22,743 nucleotides of DNA from Acidobacteriota bacterium (lineage in GTDB: Bacteria > Acidobacteriota > Terriglobia > UBA7540). Shown here one piece after another: positions 1-7,645 of the stretch; the first letter of the stretch is position 1; every line of letters begins with the position of its first letter. The DNA lies in assembly GCA_021789565.1 (NCBI GenBank), contig JAJYJL010000014.1, positions 1-22,743 on the forward strand. Reading direction: 5' to 3'. Position numbers and translations under genes: made by a program. Under the pieces are notes generated by a model, which was given only the letters and a program-made list of their open reading frames with translations, was not told the origin of the DNA and made no database searches.

Positions 1-1011
1 TTGCCCATGGTCAGACGAATACGCGAAATAGATTGAGTCGCTGCTGCACGTCAGCACATAGCCGCCGTAGAGCGCGGAATACTTGTTCTGGCAACCGGTA
101 AAGTGGCTCCATGATGCGTAGACATATCCGGGATGGCTCGTCGCGGAAGTCCCATTGTCCACGGTGATCCAGGGTTTGTCCTCAATGGTGAAGGTGCTTC
201 CGTTATTGAGGTTGGTCCAGACGGGATAGGTGTTGGGACTATCGGGGGTGCCGAAGTTTCCGGAATTGTAAAGGATGCTGAATGTGTTGGCGCTAACGTA
301 AAATCCTTCGCCAGTGATCCGGCCGTAAGAGTCAATATTAAGATAAAGGTCGGCAAGGTAAACGTTGTCGGAGCGGTCAAAGGCCAAAACCGGGTCGCTG
401 TTGGCATCCCATGTCGCAACACTCGAACCATTATTGGTGACGAGCAACCCTGAGCTGTTGGTAGGAACAAAATTCTGGAAAGCCCAGCTTCCGCCTCCGT
501 CTTTCGAAAGGAACCATTTTGTGTTGTTGTAGCCGCTGGAGCTTGAAAAGTCGCTGATGGCGGCCACCAGATTGTTTGCATCGGTCGGGTCAACAGCGAT
601 TTCTTCTTCGGCTTCCAGTTGCGTAGTCGAGGGCGCTTGTACACTGCCGGCGGTGTAGGCTGACGTTAATGGTCCAAACGACAAGTTCATGCCGCCGCCG
701 CAGCAGGGGCTCGTGCCGCCGCCCGTACTACCACCACCGCCGCCACCCTTGGTTCCACCGCCTCCGCCGCTGGACCCACCTTTCGCGTTGATACTGGCGT
801 GGGAATTAGGCGAAGGAAGAATCAGGAAGTTTCCGCGCGAAACCGGCTCGTTGCGCTGTATAACCATGGTGAAGATGACAGCGGATGAGTCCGGCTGCAA
901 TGAGTTCGGTCCCCTTCCTTGCGCGCCGAGCGGCCCTGCCGGCGTCAGCAGGAAGGAGAAGACCAGAATTGAAAACCCGGCCAACAGAAACCTTGTAAGA
1001 GTGCGATTCAT
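1..1011 (-). CDS. Secreted sialidase-fold / BNR-repeat protein, N-terminal part (runs off left edge)
   Basis: The frame is open from an ATG at 1011 to base 1 (337 codons, no stop), so only the N-terminal part is here. Residues 1-30 form a signal peptide (MNRTLTRFLL start, hydrophobic core, cleavage near LGAQG). Residues 78-107 are a glycine-rich spacer with a CC pair. A beta-rich region follows, with 'EEEIAVDPTDANNLVAAISDF' type text near 135-154, typical of BNR/sialidase-like proteins, and one clear Asp-box, SKDGGGSW, at 169-176. An AGGAGG ribosome site lies 8 nt before the ATG. Asp-box propellers are found in sialidases, glycosidases and many secreted proteins of unknown role. No catalytic arginine triad can be judged from this fragment, so the substrate is unknown. 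The protein is exported and probably acts outside the cell. A different minus-strand frame at 51-644 is a shadow. Confidence 0.8.
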   Translation of the reverse strand, partial: MNRTLTRFLLAGFSILVFSFLLTPAGPLGAQGRGPNSLQPDSSAVIFTMVIQRNEPVSRGNFLILPSPNSHASINAKGGSSGGGGGTKGGGGGGSTGGGTSPCCGGGMNLSFGPLTSAYTAGSVQAPSTTQLEAEEEIAVDPTDANNLVAAISDFSSSSGYNNTKWFLSKDGGGSWAFQNFVPTNSSGLLVTNNGSSVATWDANSDPVLAFDRSDNVYLADLYLNIDSYGRITGEGFYVSANTFSILYNSGNFGTPDSPNTYPVWTNLNNGSTFTIEDKPWITVDNGTSATSHPGYVYASWSHFTGCQNKYSALYGGYVLTCSSDSIYFAYSSDHGQ

Positions 1012-1029
1012 GGTGCGTGCCTCCTTTGC

Positions 1030-1053
1030 CCGGCCCGAAAAGTCCGGCCGGGT
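1030..1053 (-). promoter_or_regulatory. 5'-UTR hairpin before the sialidase-like gene
   Basis: CCCGGCC (1030-1036) and GGCCGGG (1047-1053) form a perfect 7-bp stem with a 10-nt loop. It lies just upstream of the AAAGGAGG ribosome site of the sialidase-like gene, so it would fold in the leader mRNA immediately before the site. It could affect initiation or mRNA stability; this is inference. Confidence 0.35.
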
Positions 1054-1772
1054 CCCAAAATATTCTTGAGTTCCTGTGCCCCTGAATTCAATCATCCAGG
1101 CAATTGAGGGGCCAGCGTTTCTTGCCAAACTTGCCGTTCATGCCCTTGAATCCTATGGCCCGGGTTTCCAGGCGCCCGGTCCAGCGCAAAAATGTGCGCG
1201 CTGGTACGCAAAACGATTCGTGCGGATACGTTCAGCCTCGTTTTTCGCGAGTATTTTGTTTCAATGAGAATCGGCCCGGCCAGGGAAGTAGTGGCTGGCG
1301 CGGAAATCAGAGTGCGATACCGGGCTTTCATCAGGGCCCCCACTCTTGAATTTTCGGCATTCGGCTGAACGGGTAACGTCAGTCGGCCCTTCGCTCAACA
1401 ATCGTGCAATCGCGAAGCGCCACACGGCACGCCATGACAGCACACGCTGCCAGGCCCGTGAACCTGAGAAATCCCTCCTGCCTTGCTGGTTGCCGAATAT
1501 CTATAAGGCCAGGACCCCGGTGGCCTTAAGATTTGCACTGACCGTAGCAGAAAAGTTGGGGCGATTCAATGCGCAAGCAGTCATTAACTTATCGGTAATA
1601 TTCGGGCCGATAGAATTCCCACTGGCCAGTCGCCACACCGATGGCGTTCGTCGCGGCCATCAGATGCGGAATCCCGGTGGCTGCACAATCGCCCTCGAGT
1701 TTTCGTGGTTGTCCCGCGGGCCGCAGGTTTTAGCGTCCGAACCCGTCTTGCGACGCTGGAGAACTTCAAATC

Positions 1773-1885
1773 GGGTAGTGACTCAGTTTGGTTCCTATTT
1801 TGTGGCACGGCCATCCTGGCCGTGTGTTTTGCCCGCAGCACGGGCGAGGACGCCCGTGCCACAGATCAAACTGAGCCACCTACCT
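1773..1885 (+). repeat. Double-hairpin dispersed repeat, copy A, with terminal inverted repeats
   Basis: The 63-nt core at 1801-1863 begins TGTGGCAC and ends GTGCCACA. It holds two hairpins: CACGGCCA/TGGCCGTG with loop TCC, and GCACGGGCG/CGCCCGTGC with loop AGGA. The reverse complement of 17985-18047 matches this core at 57 of 63 positions, and similarity continues into the left flank (TGACTCAGYTTGG). Outside the core, GGTAGTGACTCAGTTTG on the left is the near reverse complement of CAAACTGAGCCACCTACC on the right (one indel), so the unit is a long imperfect palindrome with its own ends. No transposase is present. It resembles a MITE or REP-type element. Confidence 0.8.
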
Positions 1886-1921
1886 CAAATCAGGTTGTAT
1901 TGAACTGACGAGTGACGTACT

Positions 1922-2090
1922 ATGAACAGGCAGACCCGTGCGAAGTTAACCGGAACAGGCTGCCGCTGTTGAGGCCGGCGCAGTAGTGCGGAAACGGCCG
2001 CGGGCGGATTTTCGTGAGCTGGGCGTGAACTCACATCTCCAGGTGTATGCGGAGTTGTATGATGGGGTTGCCCGGCGGCGCCTCCAGTAG
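1922..2090 (+). pseudogene. Possible frameshifted small gene
   Basis: ATG at 1922 opens MNRQTRAKLTGTGCRC and stops at once. A second frame, open from 1950 to a TAG at 2088-2090, reads protein-like: PEQAAAVEAG, then ADFRELGVNSHLQVYAELYDG. If about two bases were restored near 1949, the two halves would join as ...RAKLTPEQAAAVEAG..., a plausible start for a helical protein of about 56 residues. No family is recognised. It could instead be chance or a small gene starting at GTG 1986. Confidence 0.3.
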
Positions 2091-2092
2091 CA

Positions 2093-2644
2093 TTGAGCAT
2101 TCACGGAGCGTGGCAATCCTTGCAACAACGGAAACAAAAACAAAAAGGTAAGCCCGTCAGCGAGTCCATTGTGGAAATGGTGGAGGTTGTTCTGCCGAAC
2201 GACGCCAATCCATTAGGCAACATCCTGGGCGGGAAGGTGATGCATTTAATCGACATCGCTGGGGCGATTGTAGCCCATCGCCACACCCGGAATGTGGTGG
2301 TGACGGTCTCCGTCGACAACCTGGATTTTCTCCATCCCATTCGGGTCGGCCAACTCATCATTTTGCGCGCACATGTCACGCGGGCTTTCCGGACCTCGGT
2401 TGAAGTGGCGGTAAAGGTCTATCTTGAGGACCTGCCTACCGGCGAGCGGCGGCAGACCAGTTCGGCCTTCGTCACCTATGTTGCCCTGGACGCCGAGGGG
2501 CGGCCCGTCAGAGTTCCCCCGGTGATTGCGCGGACTCCGGAAGAGAAGCACGAGTATCGTGAGGCATTAGTCAGGCGCCGTCACCGCCTGGAAGCGGCAG
2601 TACGTGCACACCGCCGCTACTTTGAAAAACAGAAGCAAAAATAG
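2093..2644 (+). CDS. Acyl-CoA thioesterase, hotdog fold (YciA/ACOT type)
   Basis: This is a single hotdog-fold thioesterase that hydrolyses acyl-CoA to the free acid and CoA in the cytoplasm. The family signature is clear: VSESIVEM, then LPNDANPLGNILGGKVMHLIDIAGAIVAHRH (residues 34-64 from TTG 2093), which contains the central helix and the conserved Asn/Asp. A second conserved stretch, VSVDNLDFLHPIRVGQLI, follows at about 73-90. The C-terminal 40 residues are strongly basic and helical. The start is uncertain. TTG at 2093 gives 183 residues, and TTG at 2120 has a GGAG about 11 nt upstream. Relatives usually begin a few residues before VSES, so the protein probably starts at 2120 or later. 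The Rid-family gene follows after 82 nt on the same strand. Substrate chain length cannot be read from the sequence. Confidence 0.88.
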   Translation: MSIHGAWQSLQQRKQKQKGKPVSESIVEMVEVVLPNDANPLGNILGGKVMHLIDIAGAIVAHRHTRNVVVTVSVDNLDFLHPIRVGQLIILRAHVTRAFRTSVEVAVKVYLEDLPTGERRQTSSAFVTYVALDAEGRPVRVPPVIARTPEEKHEYREALVRRRHRLEAAVRAHRRYFEKQKQK

Positions 2645-2726
2645 CTCGACCGCAGAAGGCAGCTTAGACTCATCAGTACACATCTGTCCCGGTGCCTGCT
2701 CATCGGGGAGCTTCAAGGAGGGATTG

Positions 2727-3116
2727 ATGAAGAACAAGCGCACTAAAATATTCACCGGAACCCCCTGGGAACCCAAGGTGGGATATGCTCGCGCCGTCCA
2801 GGTAGGTGATATGGTTTTTGTTTCCGGGACGACTGCCACAGACCCTTCAGGAAAAATTCTTGGCCCTGGCGATGCCTATGCGCAGACTGTGCAAGCCTCG
2901 CGGAACATCGAGAACGCCCTGAAGCGTCTGGGCCTGGGTCTGGAACACGTTGTCAGGACGCGCGTTTACCTCACCGATATGGACCGCTGGGAAGAAGTGG
3001 CCAAGGGCCACGCGGAATGTTTTGGCGAGATCCATCCAGCCACGAGTTTTGTGGGAGTTTCCCGGCTGGTTGATCCAGAAATGCTGGTGGAAATTGAGGC
3101 CCTGGCGGTCGCGTAA
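2727..3116 (+). CDS. Rid-family (YjgF/YER057c/UK114) protein lacking the RidA arginine
   Basis: A 129-residue Rid-fold protein, the usual length. The start is ATG 2727, chosen because AGGAGGG lies just upstream and the homology begins at MKNKRTKIFTGTPWEP. Family marks are VSGTTATDPSGKI (33-44), AQTVQASRNIENALKRLG (52-69), VVRTRVYLTDMDRWEEV (75-91) and VEIEALAV (121-128). Archetypal RidA deaminates reactive 2-aminoacrylate-type enamines and imines using an arginine in the motif PARS. Here that motif reads PATS (104-107), so the arginine is a threonine. Canonical imine deaminase activity is therefore unlikely, and it belongs with the arginine-less Rid subfamilies, whose roles are mostly unknown. 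It may be co-transcribed with the thioesterase. Confidence 0.92.
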   Translation: MKNKRTKIFTGTPWEPKVGYARAVQVGDMVFVSGTTATDPSGKILGPGDAYAQTVQASRNIENALKRLGLGLEHVVRTRVYLTDMDRWEEVAKGHAECFGEIHPATSFVGVSRLVDPEMLVEIEALAVA

Positions 3117-3156
3117 CGCCGACCATTCCTGAACCAGCCCTGCCTTGCCCTGAAGG

Positions 3157-3184
3157 GTGAAGTGTGAAGGATGAAGGATGAAAG
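3157..3184 (+). repeat. AAGGATGA short tandem word, copy 1
   Basis: GAAGTGTGAAGGATGAAGG, followed by ATGAAAGG, lies about 40 nt after the Rid gene stop. A closely similar string lies at 13383-13414, just after the amidohydrolase stop. It consists of imperfect 7-8 nt repeats of AAGGATGA. The function is unknown. It sits in the convergent spacer between the Rid gene and the S41 protease. Confidence 0.5.
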
Positions 3185-3232
3185 GACCACTGACAGGGGA
3201 CAAACGGCTGCTGGATGAGGCGTGCTTTCTGC

Positions 3233-4834
3233 CTACTGCCTTCCGCCTACTGTTTCGGCCACCCGCTTGACGTGCTTTTCCCCCATGGGCAACGGGCCCT
3301 TCAGGATGTCAGGAATTTTTGGAAACACCTCTAACGTCTTCTGCACCTGCGGATCTCCTTTGATTTGCACTTCGTTTCCTGCCGCGAGACCGAAAACCAG
3401 ACTGAAAACTTCCACCCTGATCCTGAGCTTGAGGTAGTCCTGATCCTGCACCCAGTATACCAGTGGCGCTCGAATGCGCCGGCTGGAGAGGAAGTTTCGA
3501 AACTCGGTCATCACATCTTTGTCCGGCTCGAACGTTTGCTTCAGGTCCGTGTGGTAGGTGATGTATTGTGAGGCGAAGTCGGTAAAAAGGCCGCGCTCGT
3601 TCAGAAAAACGGCCCAGGGATCCAGCTTGCGGGCGGGAATGGGCACGTCGGGAGTTATCCCTCCGCCTGCGGAAAGCGGCCGGCCGTCGTCCGTGTGGAA
3701 ATCCTTGCTCTTGCCCATGCCTGATTCAGCGTGGGCCAGCATGGTTCCCGGCAGGCGGCGCTGGATGGAGCGCCCGCTGGGTGTAAAGTACTGGGCAACA
3801 ATGAGGGCCATGCCGGTGTCGTCGGAGAGTGGCATAACATTGTCAACGACGCCTTTGCCGAACGTCGATTCTCCTGCAACGACGGCCCGGTCGTGCTCTT
3901 CCAGTGCGGCCGTCAGCAGTTCGGCTGCGCTGGCCGTTTCACCATTCACCAGCACCACCATCGGCATGCCAAAATGGATTTGCGTGGGTGTTGTCCTATA
4001 CGTTTTTTCGGGAACTCCCCGGCCGCGGATGGTCAGCACGCTGAGGCCCGGTTTGAGGAAGAGGCTGGCTACACCGACGGCGGTTGCAACCACGCCGCCG
4101 TGATTGTTGCGCAGGTCCACCAGCAGTCCCTTAAGCCTGGGTCCGCCCAGCTTTTCAACGGCACTCGCGACCTCTTCAGTTGTCTTGGCATCGAAGCCTG
4201 AAATATGGATATAGGCGATCTGCTGGCCTGGAAACAAAAAAGCGTTATCCACGGTGGGAAGTTCAACTTGCTTGGGGACCAGCCGAACCTCCTGCGGTAC
4301 ATCTTTCCCCGGGTGCAGAATCCCCAGACTGACGGGATGGGAGCGGGAGCGCTGCAGTAGTCTGATTAGGGCCTGGAAATCAAGTTGGGCAACCTTCTCG
4401 CCGTTAATTTCGACGATTTCGTCGCCGGGCCCGAGACCCGCCCTCCAGGATGGCGAGCCCTCCGCGGCCTGCAACACCAGAACTTTTCCCGGCTTCACAT
4501 ATAGGATGGAACCGAATCCTATCGCCTCGCCGCGGGTTTGCTCCTGCAGAAGCTTGAACTGTTGCCGGTCAAAGAAAGCGGAAAAAGGGTCCAGCGTGTC
4601 GAGCATACTGCGGATGCCGCCGTCGAAAATCGCGTGGTCCGGGTTAATGGGATCGGCGTAGTGCTCTTCCAGCAGGCCGTAAATGCGGGCAAACTTCAAA
4701 CTTTCCTGGGTGACGGGATCGTTGGGAGGAGACGTCTGCGGAAACAGCAGGGCCGGGACCAGGAGCAGTAATCCTGCGGGAAAAAGAACTCGATCTAGCC
4801 GTCGCCGGATGCGCACCTGCGTCCTATTCGCCAA
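3233..4834 (-). CDS. S41 C-terminal-processing protease (CtpA/Prc-like) with PDZ domain
   Basis: An exported serine protease of family S41. Residues 8-33 form a signal or anchor segment (RIRRRLDRVLFPAG, then a leucine-rich core). An N-terminal helical region includes LDPFSAFFD (81-89). The PDZ domain is at about 103-175 (GFGSI, GSPSWRAGLGPGDEIVEING). The tail-specific-protease core includes LLVDLRNNHGG (237-247), the nucleophile Ser302 in NGETASAAELL and the general base Lys327 in GESTFGKGVV. The last 130 residues are a poorly conserved extension. Such proteases cut the C-terminal tails of envelope proteins. Two starts are possible. TTG 4834 is 5 nt after a TATACT box, which fits a leaderless message. 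GTG 4816 has an AGGA 7 nt upstream. Both keep the signal segment. It is followed by convergent genes, so it is probably monocistronic. Confidence 0.93.
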   Translation of the reverse strand: MANRTQVRIRRRLDRVLFPAGLLLLVPALLFPQTSPPNDPVTQESLKFARIYGLLEEHYADPINPDHAIFDGGIRSMLDTLDPFSAFFDRQQFKLLQEQTRGEAIGFGSILYVKPGKVLVLQAAEGSPSWRAGLGPGDEIVEINGEKVAQLDFQALIRLLQRSRSHPVSLGILHPGKDVPQEVRLVPKQVELPTVDNAFLFPGQQIAYIHISGFDAKTTEEVASAVEKLGGPRLKGLLVDLRNNHGGVVATAVGVASLFLKPGLSVLTIRGRGVPEKTYRTTPTQIHFGMPMVVLVNGETASAAELLTAALEEHDRAVVAGESTFGKGVVDNVMPLSDDTGMALIVAQYFTPSGRSIQRRLPGTMLAHAESGMGKSKDFHTDDGRPLSAGGGITPDVPIPARKLDPWAVFLNERGLFTDFASQYITYHTDLKQTFEPDKDVMTEFRNFLSSRRIRAPLVYWVQDQDYLKLRIRVEVFSLVFGLAAGNEVQIKGDPQVQKTLEVFPKIPDILKGPLPMGEKHVKRVAETVGGRQ

Positions 4835-4839
4835 ATGCC

Positions 4840-4845
4840 AGTATA
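4840..4845 (-). promoter_or_regulatory. Candidate -10 box (TATACT) of the S41 protease gene
   Basis: On the minus strand TATACT ends 5 nt before the TTG at 4834 and 23 nt before the alternative GTG at 4816. No convincing -35 hexamer is seen. If used, transcription would start at or near the TTG. Confidence 0.4.
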
Positions 4846-5016
4846 CCCCAGCTTCCTGCGCCTCCAGGATTGCACCTCATGGTGCCCCGTCCCGTTCGGG
4901 GGCTCGACCCGCGGATAGCGACAGGTGAAACAGTGGAAAGTAAGGAACTATGCTGCATGCAAAAAGCGCGCCTGCTCCACCGGTCGCTTTTCGCCGGTCA
5001 CTCGTCACTGAGTTTT

Positions 5017-6405
5017 TCAGTTTCCCATGGCAGTTGAAGCCCCACCCCGCCGGCGAACAGCGCTCAGGGCCCGCAGGGCCGCGGCAGCCACCTGATTGTT
5101 GCGGTCGTGCGAAAGCTGCTCCAGCGGCTGGACGCTTGTGGCGTCTCCGGCATACATCAGAACGGTGCACAGGCCCTGCTGGACCTGAGCGTTGCGGCTG
5201 TTCATGTAAGGATAAAGCTGCGCCAGAAAACCCGGCTCGCGGGCCAGTTCCACCAGATATGCCCGCGCCGAGTCGGCTTCGCCCGAGTCCAGGGATTGAA
5301 TGATGGCGCTGAGATAGTCGTTTCTGCCGAGGGAAGTGATGGCAAACTCCATGGCCAGACGGGCGTCTGCGTTCTTTTCCGCCGGCGCGCTGCGCAGCAG
5401 GTCCGGAAGGGCGTTCTTGTCTTTCGCGCGCCCCAGCCCCTGCGCCGCATAGCCCCGGATGGAAGCCTCCTTGTCATTAAGGGCCTTCAGAAAAATCGGC
5501 TCCGAGACAGGATCGCCAATGTAGGCCAGCCCCTGCAAGGCAGCCTGCCGGGTATCCTGGTTGGGGCCGTTTTCGTAAAGGGCCTGCAGCCTCGGCACCG
5601 CCGAGCTCGTGCGCAGAATCCCAACCGTGATGGCCGCGTCCTGTTCAATCTTATTGTTCGGCGAACTCAGCAGGTCCACCAGTTTGGGGCCGGCGGAAAC
5701 GTCCTGGATCTTCCCCAAAGAGTTCAGGGCCTCGCGGGCCAGGTTTTCGTTGGGCCCGTGCGCGGTGATTATCAGGTCCGGAACAGCCTGCCGCGCCATC
5801 AGAATTCCAAGCGCCCGAGCAGCCTCCTGGGCAGCCCGCTGGTGATGGGTGTCCATCATCACGCGGTCGAGCGCCGAAACGGCCTGCGGATCAACCTCGG
5901 TTCCGGGAGTGATGCGGATGGGCCCTCCCAGGAATTGTCTTTTGGCGCCGCGATACTGCCGCTCCATGTAACCCATAAAGCCTGTCTTTGGCGTAACGCC
6001 CGTGTAGTAACCCTCGATGCCCTTCACGGCCAGCCAGCGGACTTCCGAATCGTTGTCGCTGGTGGCCTGGATGAGCCCCTGGAGCGATTGCTTTACGCGG
6101 ATGGACGCCAGGGCCACCACCACCTGCTTTCGCACATTGGTGTTGGGGTCGTTCAGCGCTGCAATCAGCGCCGGCACCGCGGAGGGGTCGCCGTTTTCGC
6201 CGATTTCGCGCGCCGCTTTGGCACGGACTTTCGGCTTGGGATTCCTGAGGTCTTCAATATCAGAACCGCTGACGGCCTTTGAGGGCGCGGCCGCCTGCGG
6301 GGTCGAGTTTGCGGAGGATTGCGGCGCCGCTGCCCCGCGCGGAACAGCGCCCGCATACGCCGCCAGAACTAGAATTTGTGCCAGTATCAGTCCGTTTCGC
6401 TTCAC
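5017..6405 (-). CDS. Exported HEAT-repeat protein
   Basis: A 462-residue protein with a signal peptide (MKRNGLILAQILVLAAYAGA, to about residue 27), an Ala/Pro/Ser linker to about 45, then tandem HEAT/PBS-lyase-type helical repeats to the end. Repeat signatures include VRAKAAREIGENGDPSAVPALIAAL, VRKQVVVALASI, AAQEAARALGIL, AREALNSLGKI, RQAALQGLAYIGDP, IRGYAAQGLGRAKD and VAAAALRALSAV. An irregular insert with Tyr/Arg/Gly residues (about 130-175) breaks the first block. HEAT solenoids are protein-binding scaffolds, and no catalytic motif is seen. The start is GTG 6405, with AAGGAG about 11 nt upstream. The protein should be periplasmic or surface-exposed. It lies 182 nt upstream of the S41 protease on the same strand, so joint transcription is possible but not shown. 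Confidence 0.88.
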   Translation of the reverse strand: MKRNGLILAQILVLAAYAGAVPRGAAAPQSSANSTPQAAAPSKAVSGSDIEDLRNPKPKVRAKAAREIGENGDPSAVPALIAALNDPNTNVRKQVVVALASIRVKQSLQGLIQATSDNDSEVRWLAVKGIEGYYTGVTPKTGFMGYMERQYRGAKRQFLGGPIRITPGTEVDPQAVSALDRVMMDTHHQRAAQEAARALGILMARQAVPDLIITAHGPNENLAREALNSLGKIQDVSAGPKLVDLLSSPNNKIEQDAAITVGILRTSSAVPRLQALYENGPNQDTRQAALQGLAYIGDPVSEPIFLKALNDKEASIRGYAAQGLGRAKDKNALPDLLRSAPAEKNADARLAMEFAITSLGRNDYLSAIIQSLDSGEADSARAYLVELAREPGFLAQLYPYMNSRNAQVQQGLCTVLMYAGDATSVQPLEQLSHDRNNQVAAAALRALSAVRRRGGASTAMGN

Positions 6406-6752
6406 GTCAGTCTCGCTCCTTGCCCCGCACCATCTGGTACAGGGCCTTGGGCCGTATTCATGTTTCGGTTGTTCACAGGGCCCACCTGATATTGTACAGA
6501 GGTCCTGTAAACTTTAAAGCACCAAAGCGCGAAAGAGGCACGGCATGAAATCCACGGTGAAGTTTTGCAGGCGCACCGAGCCGGGGGCGGGGTTGGATTG
6601 CATCGGCAGGAAGAAACCGCACAGTAGCGTTTTCAATGCGAACAATAGCTCCGGTTCATGCATCCAATCACGCAGTGGGTCGTTCCTTCGGGGCGGCTGC
6701 AGGAGAACCAAAAGTCTTGGGGCCATACGTCCGACACATGGGAGGTGTTTCG
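6406..6752. other. 347-bp divergent spacer
   Basis: It separates the HEAT-repeat gene (minus) from the HAD gene (plus) and must hold promoters for both. TAAACT near 6507 (plus) and TACAAT near 6493-6498 (minus) are possible -10 boxes, but neither has a convincing -35. Plus frames from 6545 and 6636 run into the HAD gene but look non-coding before 6753. No RNA gene or repeat was recognised. Confidence 0.45.
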
Positions 6753-7364
6753 ATGGCAGAAATTTCGGCATTGTTCTGGGACGTCGGCGGTGTTCTGCTC
6801 ACCAACGGCTGGGACCGGCACAGCCGCGAAAGCGCGGCGCAGAAATTCAGGCTGGACTGGGAAGATTTTGAGGACCGGCACGAGTTGGTTGTTGGCCGCT
6901 TTGAGACCGGCAAATTGAGTCTCGACCGCTATCTGGACCGCACAATTTTCTACCGTGAGCGGAATTTTTCCAAAGACGTTTTCAAGGTGTATATGTTTGA
7001 CCAGTCGAAGCCTATTGATGGCTCTCTGGACGTTGCGGCCCGGGTGGCGCAGACCCGGCGTTATCTGATGGCGACGCTCAATAACGAGTCGCGGGAACTC
7101 AATCTCTACCGGATTGAGCGTTTCGAGCTGCGAAAGCAGTTCAGCCTCTTTATGAGCTCATGTTTCCTGGGCGTGAAGAAGCCAGAGGACGAAATGTTCC
7201 GCCTGGCGCTCGACCTCACCCAGCGCGAGCCGGAAGAGTGCCTCTTTATCGATGACCGGGAATTGAACCTGGAATGCGCCGCGCGCCTGCGGCTGCAGAC
7301 CTTGCACTTCAAGAACGCTTCGCAGTTGGAGAAGGACTTGCGGAAACTCAGTATCAAATTTTGA
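6753..7364 (+). CDS. HAD-superfamily hydrolase, YihX-like
   Basis: A 203-residue haloacid-dehalogenase-fold protein. ATG 6753 was chosen because GGAGG sits 7 nt upstream and motif I starts right after (FWDVGGVLL, 8-16). Motif I has Asp10 as the nucleophile, but the usual second Asp is Gly12. The same DxG form occurs in the sugar-phosphate phosphatase YihX and relatives. A helical cap spans about 17-90. Motif II is ATLNN (107-111), motif III is the lysine pair in GVKKPEDEMF (140-149), and motif IV is FIDD (165-168). By family it is a cytoplasmic phosphatase of a small sugar phosphate or similar compound; the substrate is not determinable. It ends 5 nt before the convergent zinc-finger gene. 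Confidence 0.85.
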   Translation: MAEISALFWDVGGVLLTNGWDRHSRESAAQKFRLDWEDFEDRHELVVGRFETGKLSLDRYLDRTIFYRERNFSKDVFKVYMFDQSKPIDGSLDVAARVAQTRRYLMATLNNESRELNLYRIERFELRKQFSLFMSSCFLGVKKPEDEMFRLALDLTQREPEECLFIDDRELNLECAARLRLQTLHFKNASQLEKDLRKLSIKF

Positions 7365-7369
7365 CTTCC

Positions 7370-7639
7370 CTAACGGTCGCCGGGGGGATAATTGCGCCCA
7401 GTGGGAAATGAATCAATCTGCTGCTTTCGGGGTTTGGAGAACGAACTGCTTCGCCTGGTTGATTTCTCGTGCTCTTTGAGGACATTATTGCAAACCGCAA
7501 TACATTCATTGCAGATGTAGGCCTCAACGGGCATGTCTTCAGGATTTGATATAAGAACATCCACTTTTTCCCGACGTTTGTTGCAGAATGAGCACCTCAA
7601 ATTCTCGCGTTTTTTTGGGCTCTTCTTGAAGCCAAACAT
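7370..7639 (-). CDS. Stand-alone ClpX-type C4 zinc-finger protein
   Basis: An 89-residue protein that is little more than the zinc-binding domain of the ClpX unfoldase. CSFCNKRREKVDVLISNP and YICNECIAVCNN give four ligands, Cys16, Cys19, Cys43 and Cys46. The loop between the pairs has 23 residues, five more than I recall for E. coli ClpX (18). There is no AAA+ ATPase domain. The C-terminal 30 residues are basic, Ser-rich and probably disordered. In ClpX this domain dimerises and binds adaptors and some substrates, so a free copy could act as an adaptor, decoy or regulator of ClpXP; this is inference. It starts 12 nt after the receiver-domain gene stop, with no ribosome site before the ATG. 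Instead a perfect extended -10 ends 6 nt before it, suggesting a leaderless message. Confidence 0.85.
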   Translation of the reverse strand: MFGFKKSPKKRENLRCSFCNKRREKVDVLISNPEDMPVEAYICNECIAVCNNVLKEHEKSTRRSSSFSKPRKQQIDSFPTGRNYPPGDR

Positions 7640-7645
7640 GAGGCG

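Larger units (their letters stand above)
1012..2092. other. 1.1 kb spacer without a supported intact gene
   Basis: This spacer lies between the divergent sialidase-like and thioesterase genes. The open frames here (for example 1346-1903 plus and 1584-1862 minus) have no recognisable domain or good ribosome site, and they cross a palindromic repeat. What can be named is the leader hairpin at 1030-1053, the double-hairpin repeat at about 1773-1885, and a possible frameshifted mini-gene at 1922-2090. Nothing else was seen. Confidence 0.6.

Noticed and set aside
51..644. 197-codon minus-strand frame
   Set aside because: It overlaps the sialidase-like gene in another frame, is Pro/Thr-rich without a domain, and the true frame (1-1011) has a signal peptide, an Asp-box and a ribosome site.
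1346..1903. 185-codon plus-strand frame in the spacer
   Set aside because: It has no ribosome site or recognisable domain and reads straight through the double-hairpin repeat.
5107..6282. 391-codon plus-strand frame
   Set aside because: It is antisense to the HEAT-repeat gene; its length is explained by the GC-rich codon pattern of the real gene.
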